This document shows positions 1 to 6,865 of a stretch of DNA of 61,263 nt, piece by piece. The stretch's first letter is position 1. Each line of letters starts with the position of its first letter. Position numbers and translations under genes: made by a program. Origin of the DNA: an uncultured Phocaeicola sp. (lineage in GTDB: Bacteria; Bacteroidota; Bacteroidia; Bacteroidales; Bacteroidaceae); NCBI GenBank assembly GCA_944321335.1, contig CALUKX010000009.1, positions 1 through 61,263 of the forward strand. Reading direction: 5' to 3'. The notes under the pieces were generated by a model that saw only the letters and a list, made by a program, of their open reading frames with translations, was not told the origin of the DNA and did not search any database.

Positions 1-52
1 TTTCTGCAAATTTACGCTCTTGGAACCATATAAACAACTGTACTACAATATT

Positions 53-640
53 TTAATTTATAGAACTCCTCTTAAAAACAGCTACTGCAATCCAAAGTAC
101 ACTTGCGATAAAGCCTATAATGGAGACTATTGTGATTTTAGTATCTTGCGCCATACCGCTTTGAATCACCAAGTTTATTATGAGGGCATTAAACCCAATA
201 TAAAGTAACACACCAAGTATTAGCCACCATATTTTGAAGAATTGCCAAACTAATGTGTATACTATTATTTTAAAGTGGAGATTGAAGAAATAGAAAATGT
301 TGTTGATGGCATCATATTCTTCTTGTTTGCTACTGTCTTTACAAGTCAAATGCCACGGGCCAAACAGCCATCCTATAAAGGGGTGCTTTCTATCCAACGC
401 ACCTACAGGATAGTTATACATTGGCCAAGGGTCACGAAAAAACCAAGAATTAGATTTGAAAGGTGAATACGGCTCTTTCTCATTGAAATGCTCATGAATA
501 AAAGCCGATTCCGTTTGCCAATCGTTTTCATTGGCTTGCTCATTGTCTTGGATATCTTCAACAGGGCATCCGCAGTTAGGACACGCTGTTGCACCGTTTG
601 GAATGATTGTACCGCATTCTTCACATCTTCTTTCTGCCAT
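53..640 (-). CDS. zinc-ribbon membrane protein, function unknown
   Basis: A 195-residue protein. It opens with a short zinc ribbon of two CxxC knuckles (C6/C9 and C20/C23), the form often annotated as zinc-ribbon domain-containing protein. An acidic, low-complexity linker (about 30-60) and an aromatic-rich stretch follow, then two hydrophobic segments near 124-158 and 168-189, so the ribbon probably faces the cytosol from a membrane anchor. No enzyme motif is visible. The gene lies downstream of, and in the same direction as, the candidate structured RNA at 708-965, from which a terminator-like hairpin separates it. The start at 640 puts the ribbon directly at the N terminus. The name is descriptive only. 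Confidence 0.75.
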   Translation of the reverse strand: MAERRCEECGTIIPNGATACPNCGCPVEDIQDNEQANENDWQTESAFIHEHFNEKEPYSPFKSNSWFFRDPWPMYNYPVGALDRKHPFIGWLFGPWHLTCKDSSKQEEYDAINNIFYFFNLHFKIIVYTLVWQFFKIWWLILGVLLYIGFNALIINLVIQSGMAQDTKITIVSIIGFIASVLWIAVAVFKRSSIN

Positions 641-707
641 AATGCAATAATTTACAGTTGCATCTATGGCCTTTCGATGCGATTACTTTTTATTCTGATT
701 TTGTGGC

Positions 708-965
708 ATAATAAAAGAAAAGTGAGGCCACCATTCCACCTCATCCACCGTGTAGGGCTTCGACTCCCTTGTAATATAGATAAGGAGAACAGACAGCCCC
801 ACTTTGGAGGGTATATCGTTTAGACAATATACGCACACCAAAGAGAGCGTCCTTCTCATCTTATTCTGATATTACCATACGGTGAGTTGTCGAAGTTCAC
901 ACGGTCAGAATAAGCGAAAATGCGCTTTCTTTCAATATGTCCGTACTTGCTTTACGCTAAGTACG
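708..965 (-). ncRNA. candidate structured non-coding RNA, about 255 nt
   Basis: On the minus strand a TATCTTTG box (969-976) precedes a region packed with nested inverted repeats and no plausible reading frame. The stems seen are: CGTACTT/AAGTACG (942-948 with 959-965) at the 5' end; AAGCG/CGCTT just after it; a perfect 10-bp stem CTTATTCTGA/TCAGAATAAG (860-869 with 905-914) that encloses a smaller GTGA/TCAC hairpin; CTTTGG/CCAAAG enclosing GTATATTG/CGATATAC (about 800-840); and GGGCT/AGCCC enclosing CTCCTT/AAGGGAG. The RNA would end at a TGAGG/CCTCA hairpin (723-743) followed by a U-rich tract. It could be a free small RNA or a terminated leader of the downstream zinc-ribbon gene. I recognise no known family. 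Confidence 0.55.
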
Positions 966-968
966 TCA

Positions 969-976
969 CAAAGATA
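969..976 (-). promoter_or_regulatory. -7 box of the candidate ncRNA
   Basis: TATCTTTG on the minus strand matches the Bacteroidetes -7 consensus TAnnTTTG exactly. The expected start of transcription falls at about 964, directly at the first hairpin. No clear -33 element was seen. Confidence 0.55.
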
Positions 977-1027
977 GCTAATTTTCAGAGAAGAACGCTC
1001 GTATTCTTAAAATAAATTATCTAACAA

Positions 1028-1618
1028 CTAAAAATCAAGTAAATCATACGTCTCAAGTAACTCTTTTTCCCTGATTCCCAAATATATTTTAGTAACCGAT
1101 ACATTGGAGTGATTGAAAAGTTCTGAAAGCCTCATTAGTGCCATATTTGCGTTTTCACCTGCACTTTCAAACACTTTTCGTCCGAATGTCTTTCTAAAAG
1201 TGTGAGTGGAAAAGTGTTCTATCTTCAAGCTATACTGTTTCTTTATCATTTTAAGCAGGACATTTATACGCTGAGTGCTATATACTACTTTCTTTTGGCT
1301 TAAAAAGCATTTCTCATCATCATTCGTGATATGCAAAGCGTCATGGCATTTACGGATATGCTGCTGAAAGTCTGAATTGATTTTCACGACCCTACGTTTG
1401 TTCGTCTTTTTCTCGTTGATAGTAAACTTATCATCATCCAGTAACATAGACCAAGTTAAAGTTAGAATGTCGCTGATACGCAGCCCAAAGAAACAACCAC
1501 AACCAAGAAGAAGTGACATACGGTAATTTTTATCTTTAAACAATTTGCGGATAAGACTCATAGCTGTGTCCCATTCTAAGTAATCACTTGTCTGATATTT
1601 ATGAATTGCTTGTTTCAT
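1028..1618 (-). CDS. catalytic-domain-only tyrosine recombinase
   Basis: 196 residues with the complete tyrosine recombinase active site: R47 (in GLRISDI), H139 and R142 (in HTFRK), H170 and nucleophile Y179. The family enzyme cuts and rejoins DNA through a 3'-phosphotyrosine. The usual N-terminal core-binding domain is missing: the protein starts about 45 residues before the first catalytic arginine, a size like the FimB/FimE invertases rather than XerC/D or ICE integrases of 300-400 residues. It may invert a local segment, act with a partner, or be the surviving half of an integrase. The start at 1618 is the only in-frame ATG that gives the full domain. It points towards the structured RNA at 708-965. 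Confidence 0.85.
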   Translation of the reverse strand: MKQAIHKYQTSDYLEWDTAMSLIRKLFKDKNYRMSLLLGCGCFFGLRISDILTLTWSMLLDDDKFTINEKKTNKRRVVKINSDFQQHIRKCHDALHITNDDEKCFLSQKKVVYSTQRINVLLKMIKKQYSLKIEHFSTHTFRKTFGRKVFESAGENANMALMRLSELFNHSNVSVTKIYLGIREKELLETYDLLDF

Positions 1619-1727
1619 ATATTCTGTCTTGCTAATTATTTTCTGTTACTGAATATCTTTAATGCCTTATCATCCATAAGTCGCTTATTTCTAACGTATA
1701 TTCAAAACTGTGGAGAAAGTGAATGTT

Positions 1728-2045
1728 TTATGCAGCCATCATTTGACCACTTTCTGATGGCAGGATTATTGCCATCAATTCTGCTTTCTTTGCCTCATAC
1801 ACTTTGTTGGATTCTTCATTCTTGCTCCAAAGGTTAGCATGTACGTTCTCATAAGTTAGAGTCCACAAATCACGCAAAGCTTTTCTTATGCTTACATCGG
1901 TAATGGTAGCAACCAATTCAACGAAATAACGCATTGAACCTCTTGCATAGTCCATTGCAGGATGTGAATAATCTGCCATCATCCAATACCAATCGTGATT
2001 TTTCAAAGTTTCTAATGCCTTATTTATGATTTCTGTTGTTGCCAT
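1728..2045 (-). CDS. hypothetical protein of mobile-element type
   Basis: 105 residues, mostly helical in character, with a Trp/Met-rich start (HDWYWMMADY) and a Glu/Lys-rich C-terminal half. I recognise no catalytic motif. Similar small HDW-containing proteins are, from memory, common in Bacteroides integrative elements, so it is probably an accessory element gene. The start at 2045 follows a TATCTTTG promoter (2090-2097) by about 45 nt. That promoter sits in a block of about 83 bp nearly repeated upstream of the gene at 2231-2566, so the two genes are probably co-regulated. Confidence 0.65.
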   Translation of the reverse strand: MATTEIINKALETLKNHDWYWMMADYSHPAMDYARGSMRYFVELVATITDVSIRKALRDLWTLTYENVHANLWSKNEESNKVYEAKKAELMAIILPSESGQMMAA

Positions 2046-2088
2046 ATCTCTTTAAGTTTTTATTGTTATTACGTTTCTTAATCACAAT

Positions 2089-2171
2089 GCAAAGATATGA
2101 CATATACTTAATATAAGCAATTTTCTTAAGCTAAAGAGATCTAAAAAGATGACTTTTATTCATTATATATC
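2089..2171 (-). promoter_or_regulatory. promoter module, copy A
   Basis: This block contains a TATCTTTG -7 box at 2090-2097 (minus strand). It aligns nearly base for base with 2606-2690. Both share AAAGATATGACAT, then AAGCTAAAGA and a TTCTTTATTCAT-like end. It drives the 105-residue gene ending at 1728. See copy B at 2606-2690. Confidence 0.6.
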
Positions 2172-2230
2172 ATTTCTCTTGTTGCTGACCTGTAAAAACG
2201 AAAAATGGAGCTTAATAAAGCCCCATTCAC

Positions 2231-2566
2231 TTAATCTACGATGCCGATAATCCGTTCTTCTTTAAATCCTCTCCACGCCATCTTCTGCAAGTCAATATAG
2301 GCAAACATGCCATAGAATCGTTTTGGAATTCCTGTGCCTGAAACATTGGCTTTAACCGCATCCGATTGAAGCGTTCCGACTGCATACCTGATAGAACCGT
2401 CTAACTTTTGATAACAGAATCGGACAACTTCACCTCTCATCATACGCTTCTTCAATGTTTCAATTATCATAGCTTTACTGACAGAAGTTGCTGCGTCCAT
2501 TTCAAAACCCATGCACTTGATTGCCGACTTAACTACATTTGCGGTGTTAAACTGAATTGCTTTCAT
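2231..2566 (-). CDS. DUF2693-like SH3 beta-barrel fold protein
   Basis: 111 residues. The central pattern of a basic helix, then VRFCYQKLDGSIRYAVGTL, matches my recollection of the DUF2693 (SH3 beta-barrel fold) family common on Bacteroides conjugative and mobilisable elements. The molecular role of that family is not established. No membrane segment or catalytic residues are visible. The C-terminal half is rich in aromatic residues and ends FKEERIIGIVD. The gene lies in the same direction as, but 185 bp from, the 105-residue gene, and has its own copy of the same promoter block. The family call rests on pattern recognition without a search. Confidence 0.6.
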   Translation of the reverse strand: MKAIQFNTANVVKSAIKCMGFEMDAATSVSKAMIIETLKKRMMRGEVVRFCYQKLDGSIRYAVGTLQSDAVKANVSGTGIPKRFYGMFAYIDLQKMAWRGFKEERIIGIVD

Positions 2567-2605
2567 ATTTACTCGTTTTAAACAGTTCTACGTGATTATT
2601 ACGAT

Positions 2606-2690
2606 GTAAAGATATGACATTTATTTAATACGAGCAAAATCATAAAGCTAAAGAATCTAAAATAGATGATTTCTATTCATTATCTGCCAT
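2606..2690 (-). promoter_or_regulatory. promoter module, copy B
   Basis: This is the second copy of the block at 2089-2171, upstream of the DUF2693-like gene. The -7 box is TATCTTTA (2607-2614, minus strand), one mismatch from TAnnTTTG. The conserved parts extend well beyond the promoter core, which suggests a shared regulator site. Confidence 0.55.
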
Positions 2691-2698
2691 ATTTGCCG

Positions 2699-2706
2699 TA
2701 TCTTTG
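2699..2706 (+). promoter_or_regulatory. -7 box of the 2723 gene
   Basis: TATCTTTG on the plus strand is an exact match to TAnnTTTG. It starts about 17 nt after ATG-distal copy B and lies 16 nt before the ATG at 2723, leaving a leader of about 10 nt. Confidence 0.5.
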
Positions 2707-2722
2707 CAAGAAAAGTATCTAT

Positions 2723-2968
2723 ATGGAAGCAACGGAAAAGAAAGAACGCACGGTAATTCATTTGCAAATGGGTGATGTGCATGAGTATTACGGTAGCATC
2801 GCCAACATATATGAATTCCATTCTGCGGAAGAACTTGGAATAACATACGGCTCGTTACGCAATTATGGTTTGTCCGCTGATAAGCCGTATGCCAATAATA
2901 GATGTATCATTCGGAAAGGTGTATTGCGCCAAAAGGCAGGAGGCAGAGGACGGAAAATGAACTATTAA
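2723..2968 (+). CDS. small hypothetical mobile-element protein
   Basis: 81 residues from the ATG at 2723. The upstream in-frame ATG at 2666 would lie before the promoter box at 2699-2706, so it is rejected. The sequence has a YYGSIANIYE segment, then GITYGSLRNYGL, and a basic C-terminal tail ending in GRGRKMNY, which could bind nucleic acid. No domain is certain. Proteins of this look are, from memory, frequent in Bacteroides integrative elements. Its last codons overlap the convergent gene at 2965-3624 by 4 bp, so the two transcripts would be antisense at their 3' ends. Confidence 0.6.
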   Translation: MEATEKKERTVIHLQMGDVHEYYGSIANIYEFHSAEELGITYGSLRNYGLSADKPYANNRCIIRKGVLRQKAGGRGRKMNY

Positions 2969-3624
2969 AATGTCTTTTTCATTTTGCTCGTAAAAAGACT
3001 TCTATTATTTTTATATATTTCCAAACACATACCATTTGACCGATCTTCCATAAAGCAAGACTCACACTTTCCATCACATTTGAAGCCGTTAGTACAATCG
3101 TTTTCTTTATATGAGCAATCTTTTATGCCATAATATGAAGTTACTAATAGTCGAAAATCCTTGAATGACATCTTATTAAAAAGTGAACATCTCTTATATA
3201 AGAGCAATAATATAGATGTTTGAGTAAGTTTTCCCTGCTTTTTCTTTGCAATGGATTTCATGTCAAAAGTCTTATCAATTTCCTTCAAAATTTCATCTAC
3301 TCTATTGTGATGTATGTATGGGCAAATCTTACTCCAAAACTGCTCAGCATCAAATTCCTGTACCGTTTCAGTGGCTTTATCTAATCCTTGAATCACCCGT
3401 ACATAAATAGGATTATCTTCCATTATAAAGTGAGCTTTACCTCTCTTTTGGGTATCATACATAAAATAGGAATATAATTCCTTAACAACGGGAATTCCTG
3501 ATTTCATATCATAGTACGAAACTCTACATTCTTGAAAGACCTAATCAGTAGCGAAGAATGCACGATATTTCGTATATGGTTCTTTTGCAAAGTAATACTC
3601 TATTAGATAATTGTATTGTGCCAT
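2965..3624 (-). pseudogene. Cys-rich hypothetical protein split by an in-frame TAG
   Basis: One continuous frame runs on the minus strand from an ATG at 3624 to a stop at 2965. It is interrupted only by TAG at 3541-3543, after 27 codons (start MAQYNYLIEYYFAKEP). The 191-residue remainder reads well on both sides of the stop. It ends in a cysteine cluster (CSYKENDC, then CDGKCESC) that could hold zinc or an Fe-S centre. The internal ATG at 3507 could still give 180 residues. I do not recognise the family. A single nonsense substitution is the simplest reading, with the distal part perhaps still translated by restart. Confidence 0.65.
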
Positions 3625-3656
3625 ACTTAGTCAGTTTTTATATGCGAATATAGTAA

Positions 3657-3698
3657 AATCCCCTCAGAATCTTCAGAAAATCCCCTGAAAAATCCCCT
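3657..3698. repeat. three direct copies of AATCCCCT
   Basis: AATCCCCT occurs at 3657-3664, 3679-3686 and 3691-3698, that is, 22 and 12 bp apart start to start. They lie in the AT-rich gap between the divergent genes 2965-3624 and 3843-4838. They could be operator or iteron sites for the neighbouring ATPase/HTH protein or for the recombinase. This is inference from position only. Confidence 0.45.
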
Positions 3699-3778
3699 AT
3701 ATCAAAATATACTACTGATAATCAATTGACTAATTATGTGGTCTGAAAGATGATAACTTTTAGGAGGGCAAAGTGATA

Positions 3779-3786
3779 TACTTTTG
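3779..3786 (+). promoter_or_regulatory. -7 box of the ATPase-recombinase operon
   Basis: TACTTTTG matches TAnnTTTG exactly and lies 57 bp before the ATG at 3843. A T-rich patch about 20 bp upstream may serve as the -33 element. Confidence 0.5.
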
Positions 3787-3842
3787 CAGCGTCAAAAGGA
3801 TCCAAAAGACAAAATCTAAATGTTTAATTAAAAACAAGAAAT

Positions 3843-4838
3843 ATGGCAAAGAATAATTCTGATACAATGTTTGAATATTCAACTTTAAATGAGATAGTTG
3901 AATATGGAATGAAAGCTGAAAAGCGAGAGTATTTATACAAAAATCTGTGGATTGAAAAGGAATTGACTGTATTCTTTGGAGCAGCCAATGTCGGCAAAAG
4001 TATGATTGCTGTGCAGATTGCAGAAGAAATTGCAAAGAAGGGTAAGAAAGTGATGTATTTTGACTATGAATTGTCAGAACAGCAGCTAAGTGATAGGTAT
4101 GAAACTGAAGATGGAAAAGGGCATTATGTTTTTTCAGAAAACTTACTTCGCCCAAAGTTGGATGTGGATAAGTATTGCGTTGATAAAGAACGCTTGAAAA
4201 AGCTGTTTCAGAGGATGGAAGAAGCAACAGACATGGGGATTAAGATTTTCATAGTGGATAATATAACTTACCTGAATTCCAATCTGCAAAAGGGGAATGA
4301 AGCTACAAAGTTTATTATTAATTTTAAGTCTAAAATGGAGATGTTGGGGGTAAGTGTTTTATTGCTTGGCCATTCTCCAAAGGTTAAGGATAATGCAATA
4401 CTTACCTTAGATAAACTTTCAGGGAGTAAAAACTTATCTAACTTCATAGATTCTTGTTTTGCCGTCGGCAAGGTTGAAGGAGAAAGAAAAGCTTATCTCA
4501 AACAGCTTAAAGCAAGGAGTTGTGCTATCAGCATGGACGAGAATCATGTACCTGTCGGTACTTTGACAAAACGGAAAGATGGCTTCATAGAGTTTGCGGA
4601 AGAAGGGTATACTGTGGAGAAAGAGTTATTGAAAGGAAAACCTGATATAACTCCACAGAAAGAACAGGCTTACAAACTGTATAAAGAGGGCAATAGCTAT
4701 AGGAAAATATCAAAGATGATAGGCGTTAGTGATAAGACAGTAAAGTCATGGGTTGATGATTATATAGCTTATTATAATGCGAAAGTTGATAATTCTTTGG
4801 AAAACAAAGAAGTAGATCTAAAGAATGATAATAATTAG
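3843..4838 (+). CDS. RecA-fold AAA ATPase with C-terminal HTH (RepA-like)
   Basis: 331 residues. A P-loop GAANVGKS (46-53) and a Walker B strand IFIVDN (135-140) place it in the RecA/KaiC/RepA hexameric ATPase group, often annotated AAA family ATPase or RepA helicase on mobile elements. A LLLGHSPK segment follows where these proteins have their sensor strand. Residues about 270-305 form a helix-turn-helix of the resolvase/Hin type (YRKISKMIGVSDKTVKSW). Its role is probably element replication, partition or recombination control. It begins the operon with the microprotein (4897) and the serine recombinase (5031). The upstream AATCCCCT repeats could be its DNA target. Confidence 0.8.
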   Translation: MAKNNSDTMFEYSTLNEIVEYGMKAEKREYLYKNLWIEKELTVFFGAANVGKSMIAVQIAEEIAKKGKKVMYFDYELSEQQLSDRYETEDGKGHYVFSENLLRPKLDVDKYCVDKERLKKLFQRMEEATDMGIKIFIVDNITYLNSNLQKGNEATKFIINFKSKMEMLGVSVLLLGHSPKVKDNAILTLDKLSGSKNLSNFIDSCFAVGKVEGERKAYLKQLKARSCAISMDENHVPVGTLTKRKDGFIEFAEEGYTVEKELLKGKPDITPQKEQAYKLYKEGNSYRKISKMIGVSDKTVKSWVDDYIAYYNAKVDNSLENKEVDLKNDNN

Positions 4839-4896
4839 GCTGATATTCAGTTTCAGTTTGCGGTAATGGTAGGTATAATTTAAATTTGGTCATGAG

Positions 4897-5034
4897 ATGA
4901 AGATAGATATAGGTATGATAAAAGAGGATAGGAACTTTTCTGAAATTGATGATGAAAAGGCAAGTGTGTTGGTAGATACTCTCTATGAGTATTCAGTATT
5001 AGTGTTTAACATTTATAATAAAGCAGTAGCATGA
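4897..5034 (+). CDS. 45-residue microprotein coupled to the serine recombinase
   Basis: An ATG at 4897 opens a 45-codon frame that starts MKIDIGMIKEDRNF and ends FNIYNKAVA. It is acidic in the middle, with a hydrophobic helix (VLVDTLYEYSVLVF). Its TGA (5032-5034) overlaps the recombinase ATG in the ATGA form, a classic sign of translational coupling. A small acidic partner encoded directly before a large serine recombinase could be a directionality factor or an activity modulator. That is inference; no family is recognised. It could also be an uptake leader with no product of its own. Confidence 0.5.
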   Translation: MKIDIGMIKEDRNFSEIDDEKASVLVDTLYEYSVLVFNIYNKAVA

Positions 5035-6668
5035 ATAAAGTATTTGATTTAAAGGATTTTGCAAAGGGTGAGAAGGAAAGTGAAAGAGTAGAAGGCAGAA
5101 ATGCGTTGATCTATACCCGCGTTAGTTCAAGTGAACAGGTAGATGGTCAAAGTCTTGAAGTTCAGTTGGAAAAGTGTAGGGAGTATGCTGCAAAGCACTC
5201 CTACACCGTTCTTGGTGAGTTTGGCGGTAGCTATGAATCTGCCAAGAGTGATAAGGAACGGAAAGAGTTTAACAGAATGCTTACTTTCATTCGGAAAAGT
5301 AAGATTAAGATTGATGTAGTGATTGTATTTAGCACTTCCCGTTTCAGTCGGACGGGAAGCACGACAATCATTGAAGAAGTTGAGGCAAGGGGAGCTTATG
5401 TAGTGTCGGCTACATCAACCTACGATCCTCGGACTCCCGTAGGAAAGTACATGCAGTTGATGGAGTTGGCTAATGCAAGGTTTCAAAATGATGAAAAGCG
5501 GGCTACTACCATAGAAAACAGTATAAAGGCTTTATTGAAAGGACGTTGGATAGGTAAAACCCCAAGAGGTTATGACCAAAAGACAACGAAGAAAGAACAG
5601 GTTATCACAGTCAATGAAGAAGGAAAGCTGTTGCGCAAGGCTTTCTTGTGGAAGGCTTATAACAAACTTTCCAATGAAGAAATCAGACATCGGTTAGCTT
5701 CTGAAGGATTGATTATCTGTAAGCAGAAACTTTCAGAGGTGTTTAAGAATCCTTTCTACTGTGGTTATATGGCTCATAAGTTTTTACAGGGTGATATAGT
5801 GAAAGGCAATCATCCAGCTCTTGTCTCGGAAGAAATCTTTCTGAAAGTCAATGGTGAGTTGAGTAAGAATCATAGCGGTTATGAGTTGAAGATTGATAAA
5901 GACTATGCGCCATTGTTAGGTAGTATTAAATGCCCTTGCTGTGGGCATAACTTGACTGCAAGCATTTCTACGAAGATGCGTAAGCGGTTTGGACGCACTG
6001 ACATCGGTTATTATGTATGTGGCCGTAAGGGGTGTAGATTCAATAGTTCCACTCGGAAAGTGCATGAGGCTTTTGAAATCTTACTGAATAGCTATGCTTT
6101 GTCTGACAAGGTAGAGAATCTGTTAAAGATACAGCTTGCCATGACTTTTGATGCGATGAATAAGGAAAATCAGGAAAGAGTAAAGGGTATCAAAGCGAAT
6201 GTGAAGAAAAAGGAGAAAGAATTAGAGCAGGCTGAAACAAATTATGTGCTTTGTACTGATGCTAAGAAACAGGGGATATGTGAGAAGGTGATTGGAAGAT
6301 TGGAGAATGAAATCAAAGATTTGAAGATAGAATTGGCGAACCTCGATACGGGAATATTGAACCTCGATAGATTTATTGATTTTGCTTTCAAGATGAGGTC
6401 TAACTTATTTGAATTGTGGCAATTACAAGGATTGGAGGGAAAGCGAAAACTGCAAAAACTCTTATTTTCTGACGGATTTATCTATGATAAGAATTCAGGC
6501 GATATTGAACCTAAGAGCGTCAATGTATTCTTTGTATTAAATAGCTCATATACAAACCCTTATAGAGATAAAAACAAGAGGACGAACCGTGATTTTAACG
6601 ATTCGTCCCGTAGAGTACTCGAAGCGGGACTTGAACCCGCACAGCCATTACTGGCCAAGGGATTTTAA
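5031..6668 (+). CDS. large serine recombinase (integrase), C-terminal tail antisense to tRNA-Leu
   Basis: 545 residues. The N-terminal resolvase domain (about 24-165) has the nucleophile S32 in YTRVSSSEQ and the paired arginines R104 and R107 in STSRFSRTG. A recombinase domain (about 175-280), a zinc ribbon (C301, C304, C330, C335) and a lysine/glutamate-rich coiled coil (about 380-440) follow, the order of phage and ICE large serine integrases. It should insert and excise an element by double-strand exchange at short att sites. From about residue 517 the frame crosses the tRNA operon terminator, and residues about 529-545 are antisense to tRNA-Leu. The native tail may therefore have been replaced at the integration junction. 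Confidence 0.9.
   Translation: MNKVFDLKDFAKGEKESERVEGRNALIYTRVSSSEQVDGQSLEVQLEKCREYAAKHSYTVLGEFGGSYESAKSDKERKEFNRMLTFIRKSKIKIDVVIVFSTSRFSRTGSTTIIEEVEARGAYVVSATSTYDPRTPVGKYMQLMELANARFQNDEKRATTIENSIKALLKGRWIGKTPRGYDQKTTKKEQVITVNEEGKLLRKAFLWKAYNKLSNEEIRHRLASEGLIICKQKLSEVFKNPFYCGYMAHKFLQGDIVKGNHPALVSEEIFLKVNGELSKNHSGYELKIDKDYAPLLGSIKCPCCGHNLTASISTKMRKRFGRTDIGYYVCGRKGCRFNSSTRKVHEAFEILLNSYALSDKVENLLKIQLAMTFDAMNKENQERVKGIKANVKKKEKELEQAETNYVLCTDAKKQGICEKVIGRLENEIKDLKIELANLDTGILNLDRFIDFAFKMRSNLFELWQLQGLEGKRKLQKLLFSDGFIYDKNSGDIEPKSVNVFFVLNSSYTNPYRDKNKRTNRDFNDSSRRVLEAGLEPAQPLLAKGF
6577..6608 (-). terminator. terminator of the tRNA-Gly/tRNA-Leu operon
   Basis: On the minus strand, directly after tRNA-Leu, GGACGAA pairs with TTCGTCC, extended by CGT/ACG with one mismatch and a short loop. 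CTCTTGTTTTTATC follows. On the plus strand this same DNA encodes residues near 517-526 of the serine recombinase. Confidence 0.65.
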
Positions 6669-6701
6669 GTCCCTCGTGTCTACCGATTCCACCATTCGAG
6701 C
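6616..6701 (-). tRNA. tRNA-Leu(UAA)
   Basis: 86 nt on the minus strand. The acceptor GCTCGAA pairs with TTCGAGT (terminal G-U), the anticodon loop is CTTAAAA with anticodon UAA, there is a long variable arm, and the T arm GCGGG-TTCAAGT-CCCGC is complete. The discriminator is A and CCA is not encoded. The 3' half is overlapped by the 3' end of the serine recombinase frame on the other strand. Confidence 0.92.
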
Positions 6702-6716
6702 ATCCTTTCAAAGAAG

Positions 6717-6789
6717 AGCGGAAAACGAGACTCGAACTCGCGACCCTAACCTTGGCAAGGTTATGCTCTACCAACTGAGCTATTTCCGC
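6717..6789 (-). tRNA. tRNA-Gly(GCC)
   Basis: 73 nt on the minus strand. The acceptor GCGGAAA pairs with TTTCCGC, the anticodon loop is TTGCCAA (anticodon GCC), and the T loop is TTCGAGT. It is separated from tRNA-Leu by 15 nt, so both are cut from one transcript started at 6800-6807. CCA is not encoded. Confidence 0.93.
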
Positions 6790-6799
6790 ATTTCGGGTG

Positions 6800-6807
6800 C
6801 AAATATA
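6800..6807 (-). promoter_or_regulatory. -7 box of the tRNA operon
   Basis: TATATTTG on the minus strand matches TAnnTTTG and lies 10 bp before the 5' end of tRNA-Gly. Confidence 0.55.
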
Positions 6808-6865
6808 GGGAGATTTTATGTTACTCTCCAAACATTTCACCCGTTTTCTTTCTGAAATTATCGTT

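Noticed and set aside
1-6600. CRISPR array or conjugation genes in the accessory region
   Set aside because: No spaced repeats, Cas, relaxase or Tra proteins were found. The element may continue to the left of the window.
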